Origin: Saprospiraceae bacterium
Lineage (GTDB): Bacteria; Bacteroidota; Bacteroidia; Chitinophagales; Saprospiraceae
Reading direction: 5' to 3'
NCBI GenBank assembly: GCA_016717655.1
Contig: JADKFC010000008.1
Coordinates: 139,475 to 203,474, forward strand
Length of the DNA stretch: 64,000 bases
Shown: positions 50,793 through 59,321 of the stretch, in pieces
Layout of the letters: each line of letters begins with the position of its first letter
How positions within the stretch are numbered: the first letter of the stretch is position 1
The notes under the pieces: generated by a model
What the model saw: the letters and a program-made list of their open reading frames with translations, nothing else
What the model was told of the DNA's origin: nothing
Databases searched by the model: none
Made by a program: the position numbers and the translations under genes

Positions 50793-51836
50793 CTATTTCG
50801 CCCCACAGCTGCTTCCAGCCCCCGCTGTGCACCCATAACAGTGCTGATTTACAACGATCTGCCTCTTCATCAGGGCATCAAAGTCGAGGTCTTTGATATG
50901 GGCATTTTCTACTGCACTTTCCAGCTCCAGCATTTGATTAAAATCACAGTCGTACACCCTGCCATCCCAACCAATGCTGAGGGTATATTTACACATAAGA
51001 CCAGCCACCGTAGCATGGTTAAAAGCCCTGCCCAATTCCTCCATATAACTGAGGTAGTTGCCACTGGTGAGCAGATAGTCCAGAAACCTGGATACCGGCA
51101 AATTGGTAATGGCAAAGAGGTGGTCAAAATCAACCCCATACCGTCGTTTCAATTGTCTCTTAAACTCATTTTCAAGCGAAGACTGATTGCCCGGCAAATA
51201 GGCCCCGCTGGGGTTGTACACCAGATCCAGCACCTTATCGGGGTGGCCCAATCCATAACCTGCCCGGTTGAGCAATTGTAAGGCAGCAATGGAATCTTCA
51301 AAAACACCTTCGCCGCGTTGGTGGTCGGTCCGGGTTTTTGAAAAATACGGCAGCGAACTGATGACGTGAACCTGGTTTTGAGCAAAAAAAGCAGGTAGGT
51401 CCTTAAATCTTTCATGGGCTACCAGGATGGTGAGGTTGCATCTGTTCATCACTTTTATGCCCATCGACCTGGCTGTTGTGACCAGCCACCTGAAAGATTC
51501 GTTCATTTCGGGGGCACCACCGGTGATGTCAATTTGTTCGATGTGGTGGCGGGCGGCAAAGTCAAGGCAATGTTGCATGGTATCCCGGCTCATTTGTTCT
51601 GTTTTCCGGTCGGGTCCAGCATCAACATGACAGTGGGCGCACGATTGGTTGCAGAGCTTGCCTACGTTGATCTGCAACACGGTAGGTTTCACCGGCAGCA
51701 GTGGGCCCCCTAATCGTTCATGAAAGGGAATCAGACTAGTTACTGGAGGCTGATTTAAAACCTCCAGTTGAAATACGGGGTTGGCAAGTCCATGGTGACT
51801 GGATGCCAGGGTTTTACTTCTCTGATGGATGGACAT
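50793..51836 (-). CDS. arsS: Radical SAM protein ArsS (arsenosugar biosynthesis type)
   Basis: 347 residues. Radical SAM cluster CNQSCAHCHVDAGP (CxxxCxxC) near residue 61, GGAPEMNESF, and the family-specific tail HCYGCTAGAGSSCGAK with a cysteine pattern that in some members includes selenocysteine. ArsS attaches a 5'-deoxyadenosyl group to dimethylarsinous acid in arsenosugar synthesis. The ATG overlaps the stop of the CMD gene (TAATG), the partner usually found with it. No arsM or other ars gene is visible. Confidence 0.85.
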   Translation of the reverse strand: MSIHQRSKTLASSHHGLANPVFQLEVLNQPPVTSLIPFHERLGGPLLPVKPTVLQINVGKLCNQSCAHCHVDAGPDRKTEQMSRDTMQHCLDFAARHHIEQIDITGGAPEMNESFRWLVTTARSMGIKVMNRCNLTILVAHERFKDLPAFFAQNQVHVISSLPYFSKTRTDHQRGEGVFEDSIAALQLLNRAGYGLGHPDKVLDLVYNPSGAYLPGNQSSLENEFKRQLKRRYGVDFDHLFAITNLPVSRFLDYLLTSGNYLSYMEELGRAFNHATVAGLMCKYTLSIGWDGRVYDCDFNQMLELESAVENAHIKDLDFDALMKRQIVVNQHCYGCTAGAGSSCGAK

Positions 51837-52171
51837 TACATCATTTTTTCCTTCACATAGTTCATCATCATGACGCTGTTGGCCAGGGTAGCCCCTCCTT
51901 TGATGGCCGCTGCTACGTGGACCGCCTCCATCATTTGTTCTTCATCGGCACCATTGGTCATGCAGGATGCAGTATAGGCATCTATGCAATAGGGACATTG
52001 AACCGTATGGGCAACGGCCAGGGCAATCAGACTTTTTTCTCTTATCGTCAAAGCCCCCTCAGCAAAAACTTCACCGTACCAGGCAAAGAATTTTTTACCC
52101 ATTTCTTCCTGAAATTCAGTGATGTTTCCAAATTTTTGGAGGTCTTCTCTGTTAAAATAAGATGTTTTCAT
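51836..52171 (-). CDS. Carboxymuconolactone decarboxylase-like protein, arsenosugar-associated type
   Basis: 111 residues from the ATG at 52171. AhpD-like fold with redox CPYC motif in HTVQCPYCIDAYTASC, plus helical blocks REKSLIALAVAHTV and MMEAVHVAAAIKGGATLANS. This short form is the peroxidase-like protein found beside arsS. The -7 promoter (52192-52199) overlaps the earlier ATG at 52198, so the 52171 start is preferred. Confidence 0.85.
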   Translation of the reverse strand: MKTSYFNREDLQKFGNITEFQEEMGKKFFAWYGEVFAEGALTIREKSLIALAVAHTVQCPYCIDAYTASCMTNGADEEQMMEAVHVAAAIKGGATLANSVMMMNYVKEKMM

Positions 52172-52191
52172 TTGTGATTTATTGAGTTCTG

Positions 52192-52199
52192 CAAACATA
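52192..52199 (-). promoter_or_regulatory. -7 element (TATGTTTG) for the CMD-arsS pair
   Basis: TATGTTTG reading leftward, 20 nt before the ATG at 52171. Confidence 0.5.
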
Positions 52200-52281
52200 A
52201 CCCTATTTTTTACTTTGTGGTGTCCGCACTCCGATATTTTGCCCCTATCAAAGGATCATCGGTTTTAGCCTAAATTATCCC

Positions 52282-52290
52282 TACCTTTGC
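52282..52290 (+). promoter_or_regulatory. -7 element (TACCTTTGC) for the E1 dehydrogenase gene
   Basis: TACCTTTGC lies 27 nt before the ATG at 52318. Divergent from the CMD/arsS promoter, about 83 nt away. Confidence 0.5.
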
Positions 52291-52317
52291 CCCACCAAAC
52301 CAAGTTCTTCCTTACTT

Positions 52318-54375
52318 ATGTCACCAGTCAATCAGGAAACACTTAGCCGGGCTTTTGAATTGATGGCTACTGCACGACACCTCACCTTGCTGTATGAGGC
52401 CCACTTCAAAACCGTGTCCAAATACGTTCATGCCACTTCCCGGGGCCACGAGGCCATACAGATCGCCACCGGCCTACAACTGCAAGCTTGCGATTATGTG
52501 TCGCCCTACTACAGGGATGATGCTATGTTGCTCAGCATCGGTGTGGGTGCCTATGAGCTGATGTTGCAACTCATGGCCAAAAGAGACGATATTTTTTCGG
52601 GAGGACGGTCGTATTACTGCCACCCCAGCCTGAAAGACAGCGATAAGCCCAAGATCATACATCAGTCATCGGCAACCGGCATGCAGGCAATTCCTACTAC
52701 CGGCATCGCGCTGGGCCTGATGGTAAAAAAAGAACTGGCACTTGCCAGTGAGCTCGAAGAACAGGCCGTAGTGGTGTGTTCGCTCGGCGATGCCTCGGTT
52801 ACGGAAGGTGAGGTAGCAGAAGCCTTACAAATGGCAGCCCTCAAACAACTGCCCATCATCTATCTGGTACAGGACAATGGCTGGGACATCTCAGCAACGG
52901 CCGCCGAAACCAGGGCCATGAACGCTTTTCAATATGCCCAGGGCTTTCCCGGAATTGAGGCCATCAGCATAGATGGTTCAGATTTTTTGGAAAGTTACCA
53001 GGCCATGACAACAGTTGTGGCCACTGTCAGAAAAGAGAGAAGGCCTTTTTTGGTCCATGCCAGGGTGCCCCTGCTCAATCACCACACCTCAGGAGTGAGA
53101 AAAGAATGGTACCGCCACGATCTCGAAGAACACCAGAGTCGCGATCCATATCCCAAGTTGCTGGCTGCTTTAGTGGCGGCAGGCATGAGTGCTGACACCA
53201 TCCAGGCCCTTGATGATAAATGCGGATACGAAGTAGCCGCGGCCTTCGACAGAGCCTGCGCGGCAGAAGATCCTAGACCCGAAGACTTGTTTAATCACGA
53301 CTTTGCACCGGCAGCCATTACCGAAGAAAGGGGCAGCCGATGTCCGGAACACGGAGAAGAAAAAGTGATGGTAGATGCGGCTCTTTTTGCCATCCAGCAA
53401 ATGATGGCCACCGACCCCACTGTGTTATTGTATGGCCAGGATGTGGGCAGCAGACTGGGAGGCGTTTTTAGAGAGGCCTCTACCCTCGGAGAAAAATTTG
53501 GCGATCACCGCGTTTTCAATACACCCATCCAGGAGGCCTTTATTGTGGGTAGTACGGTTGGCATGTCGGCAGTAGGACTCAAACCCATTGTAGAAGTTCA
53601 ATTTGCAGACTACATCTGGCCGGGACTCAACCAACTATTTACAGAAGTCAGTCGCAGCTGTTATTTATCCAACGGCAAGTACCCTGTCAACATGACCCTT
53701 AGGGTACCCATTGGAGCTTATGGCAGTGGTGGTCCTTACCACAGCTCGAGTGTTGAATCTGTTGTGGCCAATATCAGAGGCATCAAAATAGCCTATCCCA
53801 GCAATGGGGCCGATTTGTTTGGATTGTTGAAAGCAGCCGTAGCAGATCCCAATCCCGTAGTGATATTTGAACACAAAGGACTCTACTGGAGTAAGGTAAA
53901 ATGCACCGATGCGGCGCGGACGGTCTTGCCGGCTGATGACTATGTTTTGCCTTTTGGCAAGGCCAGGATGGTTTTGGAAGCCGGAGAAAAAAAGGTGCAA
54001 AACGGCGAAGCAGTGTTGATTGTATCCTATGGCATGGGCGTACATTGGGCTCTGAATGCTGCCAGAGAAGCAGAAGGCAAGGTAGGGATCCTTGACCTGC
54101 GCACGTTGTATCCTTTGGATGAAGACATGATTTTTGAAACTGCACGCAGGTACAACAGGGTGCTTGTGGTAACCGAAGAAGCCGTCAACAATGGTTTTGC
54201 CCAAAGTTTAGCAGCCAGGATCCAGGAACATTGTTTTGAATACCTCGATGCACCGGTGGTAACCGTGGGTTCACACAATCTGCCGGCCATTCCGCTGAAT
54301 GAAACCCTGGAAAAAACCATGGTGTATTCAGCAGAAAAGTTGGTCCAGGCATTGAAAAAACTACTGGCTTATTGA
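52318..54375 (+). CDS. 2-oxoacid dehydrogenase E1, fused alpha and beta subunits (branched-chain type)
   Basis: 685 residues. The alpha half has the ThDP-binding GDASVTEGEVAEAL ... LVQDNGWDIS and RGHEAIQIATGL, HTSGVRKEW and DPYPKLL. The beta half, from about residue 350, has YGQDVGSRLGGVFREASTLG, FNTPIQEAFIVGSTVGMSA, QFADYIWPGLNQL and GAYGSGGPYHSSSVES. The fused arrangement is usual for Bacteroidota branched-chain/2-oxoisovalerate dehydrogenase E1, which decarboxylates branched-chain 2-oxoacids. E2 and E3 are not nearby, so it must use partners from elsewhere. Confidence 0.9.
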   Translation: MSPVNQETLSRAFELMATARHLTLLYEAHFKTVSKYVHATSRGHEAIQIATGLQLQACDYVSPYYRDDAMLLSIGVGAYELMLQLMAKRDDIFSGGRSYYCHPSLKDSDKPKIIHQSSATGMQAIPTTGIALGLMVKKELALASELEEQAVVVCSLGDASVTEGEVAEALQMAALKQLPIIYLVQDNGWDISATAAETRAMNAFQYAQGFPGIEAISIDGSDFLESYQAMTTVVATVRKERRPFLVHARVPLLNHHTSGVRKEWYRHDLEEHQSRDPYPKLLAALVAAGMSADTIQALDDKCGYEVAAAFDRACAAEDPRPEDLFNHDFAPAAITEERGSRCPEHGEEKVMVDAALFAIQQMMATDPTVLLYGQDVGSRLGGVFREASTLGEKFGDHRVFNTPIQEAFIVGSTVGMSAVGLKPIVEVQFADYIWPGLNQLFTEVSRSCYLSNGKYPVNMTLRVPIGAYGSGGPYHSSSVESVVANIRGIKIAYPSNGADLFGLLKAAVADPNPVVIFEHKGLYWSKVKCTDAARTVLPADDYVLPFGKARMVLEAGEKKVQNGEAVLIVSYGMGVHWALNAAREAEGKVGILDLRTLYPLDEDMIFETARRYNRVLVVTEEAVNNGFAQSLAARIQEHCFEYLDAPVVTVGSHNLPAIPLNETLEKTMVYSAEKLVQALKKLLAY

Positions 54376-54446
54376 GAAAGTGTGCAACGAGGCAGCCAAT
54401 CATTCCGTCTTTAGACCTATATTTAACTATTAAAAAAATAATTGCC

Positions 54447-55130
54447 ATGAAACAATTTGTTTGGGTCCTGATGCTGATGATTCCGATGTTGGCCACCAGC
54501 CAGGAAGTAAGAAATCCGGGAAATTTTGTCTCTGTGTATACAGGCGGAGATGTCAAAGTTGAACTCATCCCTGCTGCCACCGCCAAAGTGGAGTTTAAAA
54601 TGCTCAAGGGCAATGCCGAAGATCTGATTACTGAAGTTTCAGGGGGTACCTTAAAAATAAAGATCAACCAGGGCATGTTTGGAAGCAAAAATGCTAAGGC
54701 CGATGTGAAGGTGTATTACACCAATGCATTGGAAGGCATCGAAGTTTCGGCAGGATCCAGCCTAACCAGTAAGGCGGTCATAAAAAGCAGAAACCTAGAA
54801 CTGTCTTCTTCCAGCGGAGCCAGAATGAATATCGAAGTACAGGCCGATGTAGTTGTAATGGATGGTTCCAGCGGGTCGAGAAGTGTAGTTACCGGAAAAA
54901 TAAAAGACAAGATGACCGTTGATGGCAGCTCAGGTGCCAATATTGACGCTTCTCTCTTAGAGGCTACCAGGGTTGATGCCGAGGCCAGTTCGGGAGCCAA
55001 TATTAAAGTATGGGCTGTGGAGAGCCTGGATGCAGAAACCTCCTCCGGTGGTAAGGTGAGTTACAAAGGAGACCCCAAGAATAAAAACGTGCACGCCAGC
55101 ATTTCCGGGGGCAATGTAAGTAAGTTGTAA
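54447..55130 (+). CDS. Secreted head GIN domain (DUF2807) protein
   Basis: 227 residues from the ATG at 54447. A signal peptide (FVWVLMLMIPMLATSQ) precedes a DUF2807 beta-helix. The core repeats an SSG turn at intervals of about 19-20 residues: SSSSGARMN, DGSSGSRSV, DGSSGANID, EASSGANIK, ETSSGGKVS. Such proteins are proposed as putative auto-transporter-like adhesins; the actual function is unknown. 71 nt after the E1 stop. Confidence 0.8.
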   Translation: MKQFVWVLMLMIPMLATSQEVRNPGNFVSVYTGGDVKVELIPAATAKVEFKMLKGNAEDLITEVSGGTLKIKINQGMFGSKNAKADVKVYYTNALEGIEVSAGSSLTSKAVIKSRNLELSSSSGARMNIEVQADVVVMDGSSGSRSVVTGKIKDKMTVDGSSGANIDASLLEATRVDAEASSGANIKVWAVESLDAETSSGGKVSYKGDPKNKNVHASISGGNVSKL

Positions 55131-55238
55131 TAGACCTTATAATATTGGTTTTCAGACCATAACGCATTAAATATTATTTTTTATAAAGCTTTTATCCCAT
55201 TTTTGTTGAAAAAGCAGAGAAAGAATTAAAAAAATGGT

Positions 55239-55247
55239 TATTTTTGC
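55239..55247 (+). promoter_or_regulatory. -7 element (TATTTTTGC) for rpmE2
   Basis: TATTTTTGC lies 23 nt before the ATG at 55271. No good -33 box seen. Confidence 0.5.
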
Positions 55248-55270
55248 ACTCCAATTTTAAATGAGATATC

Positions 55271-55525
55271 ATGAAAAACGACATCCATCCAAAGGCATAC
55301 AGATACGTAGTATTTAGGGACATTTCCAATGATGAGGCTATATTGACCAAGTCATGTGCTAATTCCAAAGAAACCGTAGTATGGACTGACGGTAAAGAAT
55401 ATCCTTTAGTGAAAATGGAAATTTCAGCCTTCTCTCACCCCTTCTTCACTGGAAAGATGAAGTTTGTGGATACAGCAGGAAGGATCGACAAGTTCAACAA
55501 AAAATTTGCGAAATTCTCCAAGTAA
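55271..55525 (+). CDS. rpmE2: 50S ribosomal protein L31 type B
   Basis: 84 residues. Starts MKNDIHPKAYRYVVFRDISND and ends SHPFFTGKMKFVDTAGRIDKF, the type B pattern. It lacks the CxxC zinc motif of type A L31. In many bacteria the zinc-free form replaces the zinc form under zinc limitation, although in Bacteroidota it is often the only copy. Short AT-rich gap with promoter before it and a terminator after it. Confidence 0.93.
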   Translation: MKNDIHPKAYRYVVFRDISNDEAILTKSCANSKETVVWTDGKEYPLVKMEISAFSHPFFTGKMKFVDTAGRIDKFNKKFAKFSK

Positions 55526-55546
55526 TTGAAGAACCAAAAGAAATCG

Positions 55547-55580
55547 AAAGCCCTGCAATTTTATATTTCAGGGCTTTTTT
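55547..55580 (+). terminator. Rho-independent terminator of rpmE2
   Basis: Stem AAAGCCCTG/CAGGGCTTT with a 13-nt loop followed by a run of T, starting 22 nt after the stop. Confidence 0.85.
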
Positions 55581-55600
55581 TATAATCTACTTTTCCGAAG

Positions 55601-56806
55601 ATGAAAAACATCATCCTTTTCGACGACGACAACTGGCGCAGCCTGCTTCCCCTCACTTATACCAGGCCGGTAGGTGATGTAAGGGTTGGTATTCTTACCA
55701 TGGCAGAAAAATGGGCTGCCATCCACAAGGCCCGTGTGAGTTACATTACCCAGGACCACCTTGCCGGCAAATTTCCTGCTACTGTTGATGAAGACAACCT
55801 CTTGATCAACTCTGCGTGTTTTCCTACGGACAAATTGATCGCTTACACCGAAGGACTCGGCCTCAACGAATCTATCGTCTACAATGAAGAGCTCATTGCT
55901 GCCCGCCTTGACAGGATTCAATTTGAAAAACTCATCAACAATGAAGAGGCTGATGAGATCAGGGCCATCGACATTACAGAAGAAAAAGACTGCGTAGAAA
56001 AACTATCGCATCCCTATCAGATCTTTGTTTTCAACGGCAGAGAAATCATCCGGGATTTTACCTGGATTACCGCCGGTAAGACCTCCTTTCCGCTCGGTGC
56101 AGGTAATACCGTGATTGGAAAACACCCTGTATTTATTGAAGAAGGTGCCAAGGTCTACGCCACCGTCTTTAACACCGAAGAAGGTCCTATTTACATTGGC
56201 AAACACGCCCACATAATGGAAGGCAGCCTCATTCGCGGTCCCTTTGCCATGGGAGCGTTTTCAGTGGTAAAAATGGGCGCCAAAATATACGGCAATACTA
56301 CCCTGGGCCCCGGCTGCAAGGTAGGAGGCGAAGTACAAAATGTAGTATTTCAGGCCAACTCCAACAAGGCCCACGACGGCTACCTGGGCAATGCCGTGGT
56401 AGGGGAATGGTGCAACTTTGGTGCCGGCACCAACAACAGCAATCTCAAAAACAACTATGAAGATGTAAAGCTGTGGTCGTACATCACTGAGAGGTTTGAG
56501 AGCACTGGACTTCAGTTTTGTGGACTTATTTTTGGTGACCATTCCAAGTGTGCCATCAATACGGTATTCAATACCGGTACTGTAGTAGGTGTAAGCACCA
56601 ATATTTTTGGAAGTGGCTTCCCGCGCAATTTTATCCCTAGTTTTTCATGGGGAGGCAGCGCAGGTTATGTCACTTACGACATACGCAAAGCCCTGGAAAC
56701 GGCTCGCAGGGTCTTGTCAAGAAGGAATATGAAACTGACCGAAGACGACGTTCGTATTTTGGAATACACCTATTACGAAAGCGCCCGTTACAGGCCTTGG
56801 GATTAA
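55601..56806 (+). CDS. GlmU-like sugar nucleotidyltransferase, Bacteroidota alternative form
   Basis: 401 residues. The N-terminus IILFDDDNWRSLLPLTYTRPVGDVRVG is the signature of the alternative GlmU-like proteins. The C-terminal half is a left-handed beta-helix with hexapeptide-like turns (VFIEEGAKVYATVF, IYIGKHAHIMEGSLIRGPFA, GAKIYGNTTLGPGCKVGG). Active site of acetyltransferase/uridyltransferase type cannot be assigned. It probably provides UDP-sugar for the envelope. Next gene starts 2 nt downstream. Confidence 0.85.
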   Translation: MKNIILFDDDNWRSLLPLTYTRPVGDVRVGILTMAEKWAAIHKARVSYITQDHLAGKFPATVDEDNLLINSACFPTDKLIAYTEGLGLNESIVYNEELIAARLDRIQFEKLINNEEADEIRAIDITEEKDCVEKLSHPYQIFVFNGREIIRDFTWITAGKTSFPLGAGNTVIGKHPVFIEEGAKVYATVFNTEEGPIYIGKHAHIMEGSLIRGPFAMGAFSVVKMGAKIYGNTTLGPGCKVGGEVQNVVFQANSNKAHDGYLGNAVVGEWCNFGAGTNNSNLKNNYEDVKLWSYITERFESTGLQFCGLIFGDHSKCAINTVFNTGTVVGVSTNIFGSGFPRNFIPSFSWGGSAGYVTYDIRKALETARRVLSRRNMKLTEDDVRILEYTYYESARYRPWD

Positions 56807-56807
56807 A

Positions 56808-57464
56808 ATGAAACAGCCCTTTTATAAAAACTGGCTTTCTTACTTCACCGAGGTACCCATTGTATCCACTGGCAGTGATTACAATGAAGTACTCGACCTA
56901 TTTTTGGTAAAAGGCAGGTACCAGCTCTGCACCGAAAAGGCCATTTATTCGTATGGCGATAAATACGACAACTTTGCCAACGCTTTCCGGCAGATCGACC
57001 TGGAAGGGGTCAATGATGTACTGGTACTGGGACTCGGCCTGGCCAGCATTCCCTACATCCTCGAAAAAATTCACCACAAAAACTTTGTCTATACCGGTGT
57101 GGAAATTGATGAAGAAGTGGTTTACCTGGCCAGTAAATATGTGCTCGATGAGCTCAAGAGTGAGGTACATGTGTATACCACAGATGCCTATACATTTTTG
57201 TGCATGAACGAGAGCAGATATGATCTCATCTGTATGGATGTTTTTGTAGACGACCTCATCCCCGAAGAATTGGAGAGCCTTGATTTTACGGAGATGCTGA
57301 GAGACACCCTGGCCCCAGGTGGTAAACTCATTTACAATCGACTGGCCTATACACCTGAAGATAAGACGGGCACAGAACAATATTTTCAGCATGTGTTTTC
57401 CAAAGTTTTTTCCACAGGTCGAATCTATGAAACCGGCGGCAACCGCATGCTGATCAATTCATAA
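56808..57464 (+). CDS. Spermidine synthase-like methyltransferase-fold protein
   Basis: 218 residues. Class I Rossmann fold: VLVLGLGLASIPYILEKI (glycine motif), YTGVEIDEEVVYLASKYVL (acidic ribose-binding residue), YDLICMDVFVDDLIPEEL (motif around the active Asp) and TLAPGGKLIYNRLA. The polyamine-synthase Asp pair is partly kept, so a true spermidine synthase is unproven. Tightly spaced with the genes on both sides. Confidence 0.75.
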   Translation: MKQPFYKNWLSYFTEVPIVSTGSDYNEVLDLFLVKGRYQLCTEKAIYSYGDKYDNFANAFRQIDLEGVNDVLVLGLGLASIPYILEKIHHKNFVYTGVEIDEEVVYLASKYVLDELKSEVHVYTTDAYTFLCMNESRYDLICMDVFVDDLIPEELESLDFTEMLRDTLAPGGKLIYNRLAYTPEDKTGTEQYFQHVFSKVFSTGRIYETGGNRMLINS

Positions 57465-57467
57465 GTC

Positions 57468-57953
57468 ATGCAAAGTGATGATCTGATTCAACAATGGAAA
57501 AAGGCAGTATCGGAAAAAAATCTACCCAATACTGATCACTTCAAAACGCTGCCGTTAGCCAAAGCAGAAAAATTAGATGAAGAAATATTATCCTTACACA
57601 ACCATTACAGTGAATGCATAGATTGTCTGTCCTGCGCCAAGTGTTGTAAAACCACGGTAACTGTTTTTAACAATGAAGATGTAGGCAGAGCCTCCCGCGC
57701 ACTTGCTCTTTCCAGAAAAGAATTTATCAAAAAATACCTCATCGAAGACCAGGGAGAGTACACTACCATCTCGACACCCTGCCCATTCTTATTACCCGAT
57801 AATAAGTGCGGCATCTATGAAGCCCGTCCCCATGCCTGCCGATCCTTCCCGCATACCGGTCGCCCTCATTTTTTAAATCGGCTGAAAGCTCATCAGCAGA
57901 ATCTTAGGGTGTGCTCAATTACATATCATGTGTTAAAGGACTACACTACCTGA
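57468..57953 (+). CDS. YkgJ family cysteine-cluster protein
   Basis: 161 residues. A cysteine pattern CIDCLSCAKCCK followed by PCPFLLPDNKCGIYEARPHACRSFPHTG matches the CxxCxxCC ... CPF ... CxIYexRPxxCR signature of the zinc/iron-chelating YkgJ family. The biochemical role is unknown. Starts 3 nt after the upstream gene; it ends the GlmU-like-methyltransferase-YkgJ cluster. Confidence 0.8.
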   Translation: MQSDDLIQQWKKAVSEKNLPNTDHFKTLPLAKAEKLDEEILSLHNHYSECIDCLSCAKCCKTTVTVFNNEDVGRASRALALSRKEFIKKYLIEDQGEYTTISTPCPFLLPDNKCGIYEARPHACRSFPHTGRPHFLNRLKAHQQNLRVCSITYHVLKDYTT

Positions 57954-58140
57954 TAGTGAATGTGGGTTTTGGTTATAAAAACATTTCTTTCTTTGATTGA
58001 TAGATATGAAATTAGAGTAAGGATCTTTCTTACAACATTAAGGGAATTTAGGGAATTAAGGGTCTCACCGCATCAAAAGGAAAAAGTCTTTATTTGACAC
58101 CTACAAGCTGCATTGCCCACACATAGACCTATTGCATAGT

Positions 58141-58172
58141 AAAGAGATTCAGCAGCATTTAAACATTAAGGG
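58141..58172 (+). repeat. 32-bp direct repeat, copy 1
   Basis: Identical to 58430-58461; begins AAAGAGATTCAGCAGC and ends AACATTAAGGG. Confidence 0.85.
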
Positions 58173-58321
58173 CATTTAGTGACATTAAGGATTTATTTTA
58201 TCTGTTCCATCTTAATGCATCATAATTATGTTAATGCGTGAAATTAGTCAAATCTCGTCCTAAGGAAAATAGTCTGTTTATGCACTTACCAATCTTAATG
58301 TCTCTTAATTTTCTTAATGCG

Positions 58322-58350
58322 TGTGCCTATAAAACGCAGTTTTGTAGTGC
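58322..58350 (+). repeat. 29-bp direct repeat, copy 1
   Basis: Matches 58535-58563 with one mismatch; contains the hairpin AAAACGCAGTTTT. Confidence 0.8.
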
Positions 58351-58429
58351 ATTTCAAAAAAAGCCCAAACTCTTCCATAGGGAACAGTCTCTATGTGGCT
58401 ATATTCCACACAAAGAAAAAGCACATAAA

Positions 58430-58461
58430 AAAGAGATTCAGCAGCATTTAAACATTAAGGG
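58430..58461 (+). repeat. 32-bp direct repeat, copy 2
   Basis: Perfect second copy of 58141-58172, 289 bp away. Confidence 0.85.
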
Positions 58462-58534
58462 AATTTAGAGAATTTAGGGTTTCTTCTTTTTACAACTCAT
58501 AACCGTTTTAATGCAACTTACTATTCTCAATGCC

Positions 58535-58563
58535 TGTGCCTATAAAACGAAGTTTTGTAGTGC
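58535..58563 (+). repeat. 29-bp direct repeat, copy 2
   Basis: Second copy of 58322-58350, 213 bp away, with one substitution. Confidence 0.8.
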
Positions 58564-58974
58564 CACAAAAAAAAACCAGAATGACAAAAGGAAAATCAGC
58601 TCATGTGAAAGGACAATACCACCTATAGACATACTTATCACAAAGAGCCTGGTCAATTTCTGTTCAACATTAAGCACATTTAGAGGCATTAAGATTTAAT
58701 GAATCGTAGCGAATCTTAATGCACCTTAATGTAGCTTAATGTTTCAAAAAAAAACAATCTCTTCCAAGGGGAAAAGTCTATATGTGGAAAATATTAATAA
58801 AATTGGCATATCCCACTTAATTCTCTTAATTACCTTAATGTTTTAAAATAATCCGAATCTCTTTCCATGTAGCATATCTTTTTGTGGGAATAACCCACAT
58901 ATAGACTTAGCACATCATAAAGACATTCTGCAGGATTTAAACATTAATTGCCTTATGGCCTGTTCAGACAAGTC

Positions 58975-59265
58975 CTACAAAAGACTCTGCAGCTTCATCG
59001 CAAGGCCCATATCTCCTTTGATTTTTACTTTGCCCGTCATTACCGCCATCATGGGGTTGAGGTCTCCGCTTTTCATTTTCATCAAAGATTCGCTATCCGT
59101 GCTGATGGTGCAATCGGCTTCCGCATCTTCGAGGGTAACGGCGTTGCCATTGTGGCCATCAATGAGGATGGGTTGATCATCGATCACAAATTTGAGTTTG
59201 GCTCCGAAAGGGGCTGTATTGGCTGCTTGTTTGGTGAGTTCTTCTACCACAAGATTGATATCCAT
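58975..59265 (-). CDS. SCP2 sterol-binding domain protein
   Basis: 96 residues, one SCP2 domain: APFGAKLKFVIDDQPILID, AVTLEDAEADCTISTDSESL and SGDLNPMMAVMTGKVKIKGD, the classic MxG(K/R)xKxxGD block. These proteins bind acyl-CoA or lipids. It lies 57 nt downstream of the acyl-CoA dehydrogenase and probably works with it in fatty acid metabolism. Confidence 0.9.
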   Translation of the reverse strand: MDINLVVEELTKQAANTAPFGAKLKFVIDDQPILIDGHNGNAVTLEDAEADCTISTDSESLMKMKSGDLNPMMAVMTGKVKIKGDMGLAMKLQSLL

Positions 59266-59321
59266 ATGTGAAATGGTTTTTTTGGTTTTTTAATTTGGGA
59301 GGCAAGATAATCACTTTCGAC

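Larger units (their letters stand above)
57954..58972. repeat. About 1 kb repeat-rich noncoding region (ATTAAGG / CTTAATG modules)
   Basis: No credible gene. The region holds many copies of CATTAAGGG-like words in one orientation and CTTAATG/TTAATG words in the other, in alternating groups, plus hairpins such as AGTCTATATGTGG ... CCACATATAGAC and TATAAAACGCAGTTTTGTA. Two modules contain long perfect or near-perfect direct repeats (next entries). Plus-strand ORFs of 60-76 codons here translate to low-complexity shadow peptides and are not supported. Confidence 0.75.

Noticed and set aside
53665..54204. Minus-strand ORF of 179 codons inside the E1 gene
   Set aside because: Opposite a clearly coding region; low similarity to any known motif and no promoter.
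58238..58699. Short plus-strand ORFs in the repeat-rich gap
   Set aside because: Translations reflect the repeated DNA words rather than protein conservation, and no promoter or family was seen.
57954..58972. CRISPR array
   Set aside because: Repeats are unequal in length and spacing, present in both orientations, and no cas gene is nearby.
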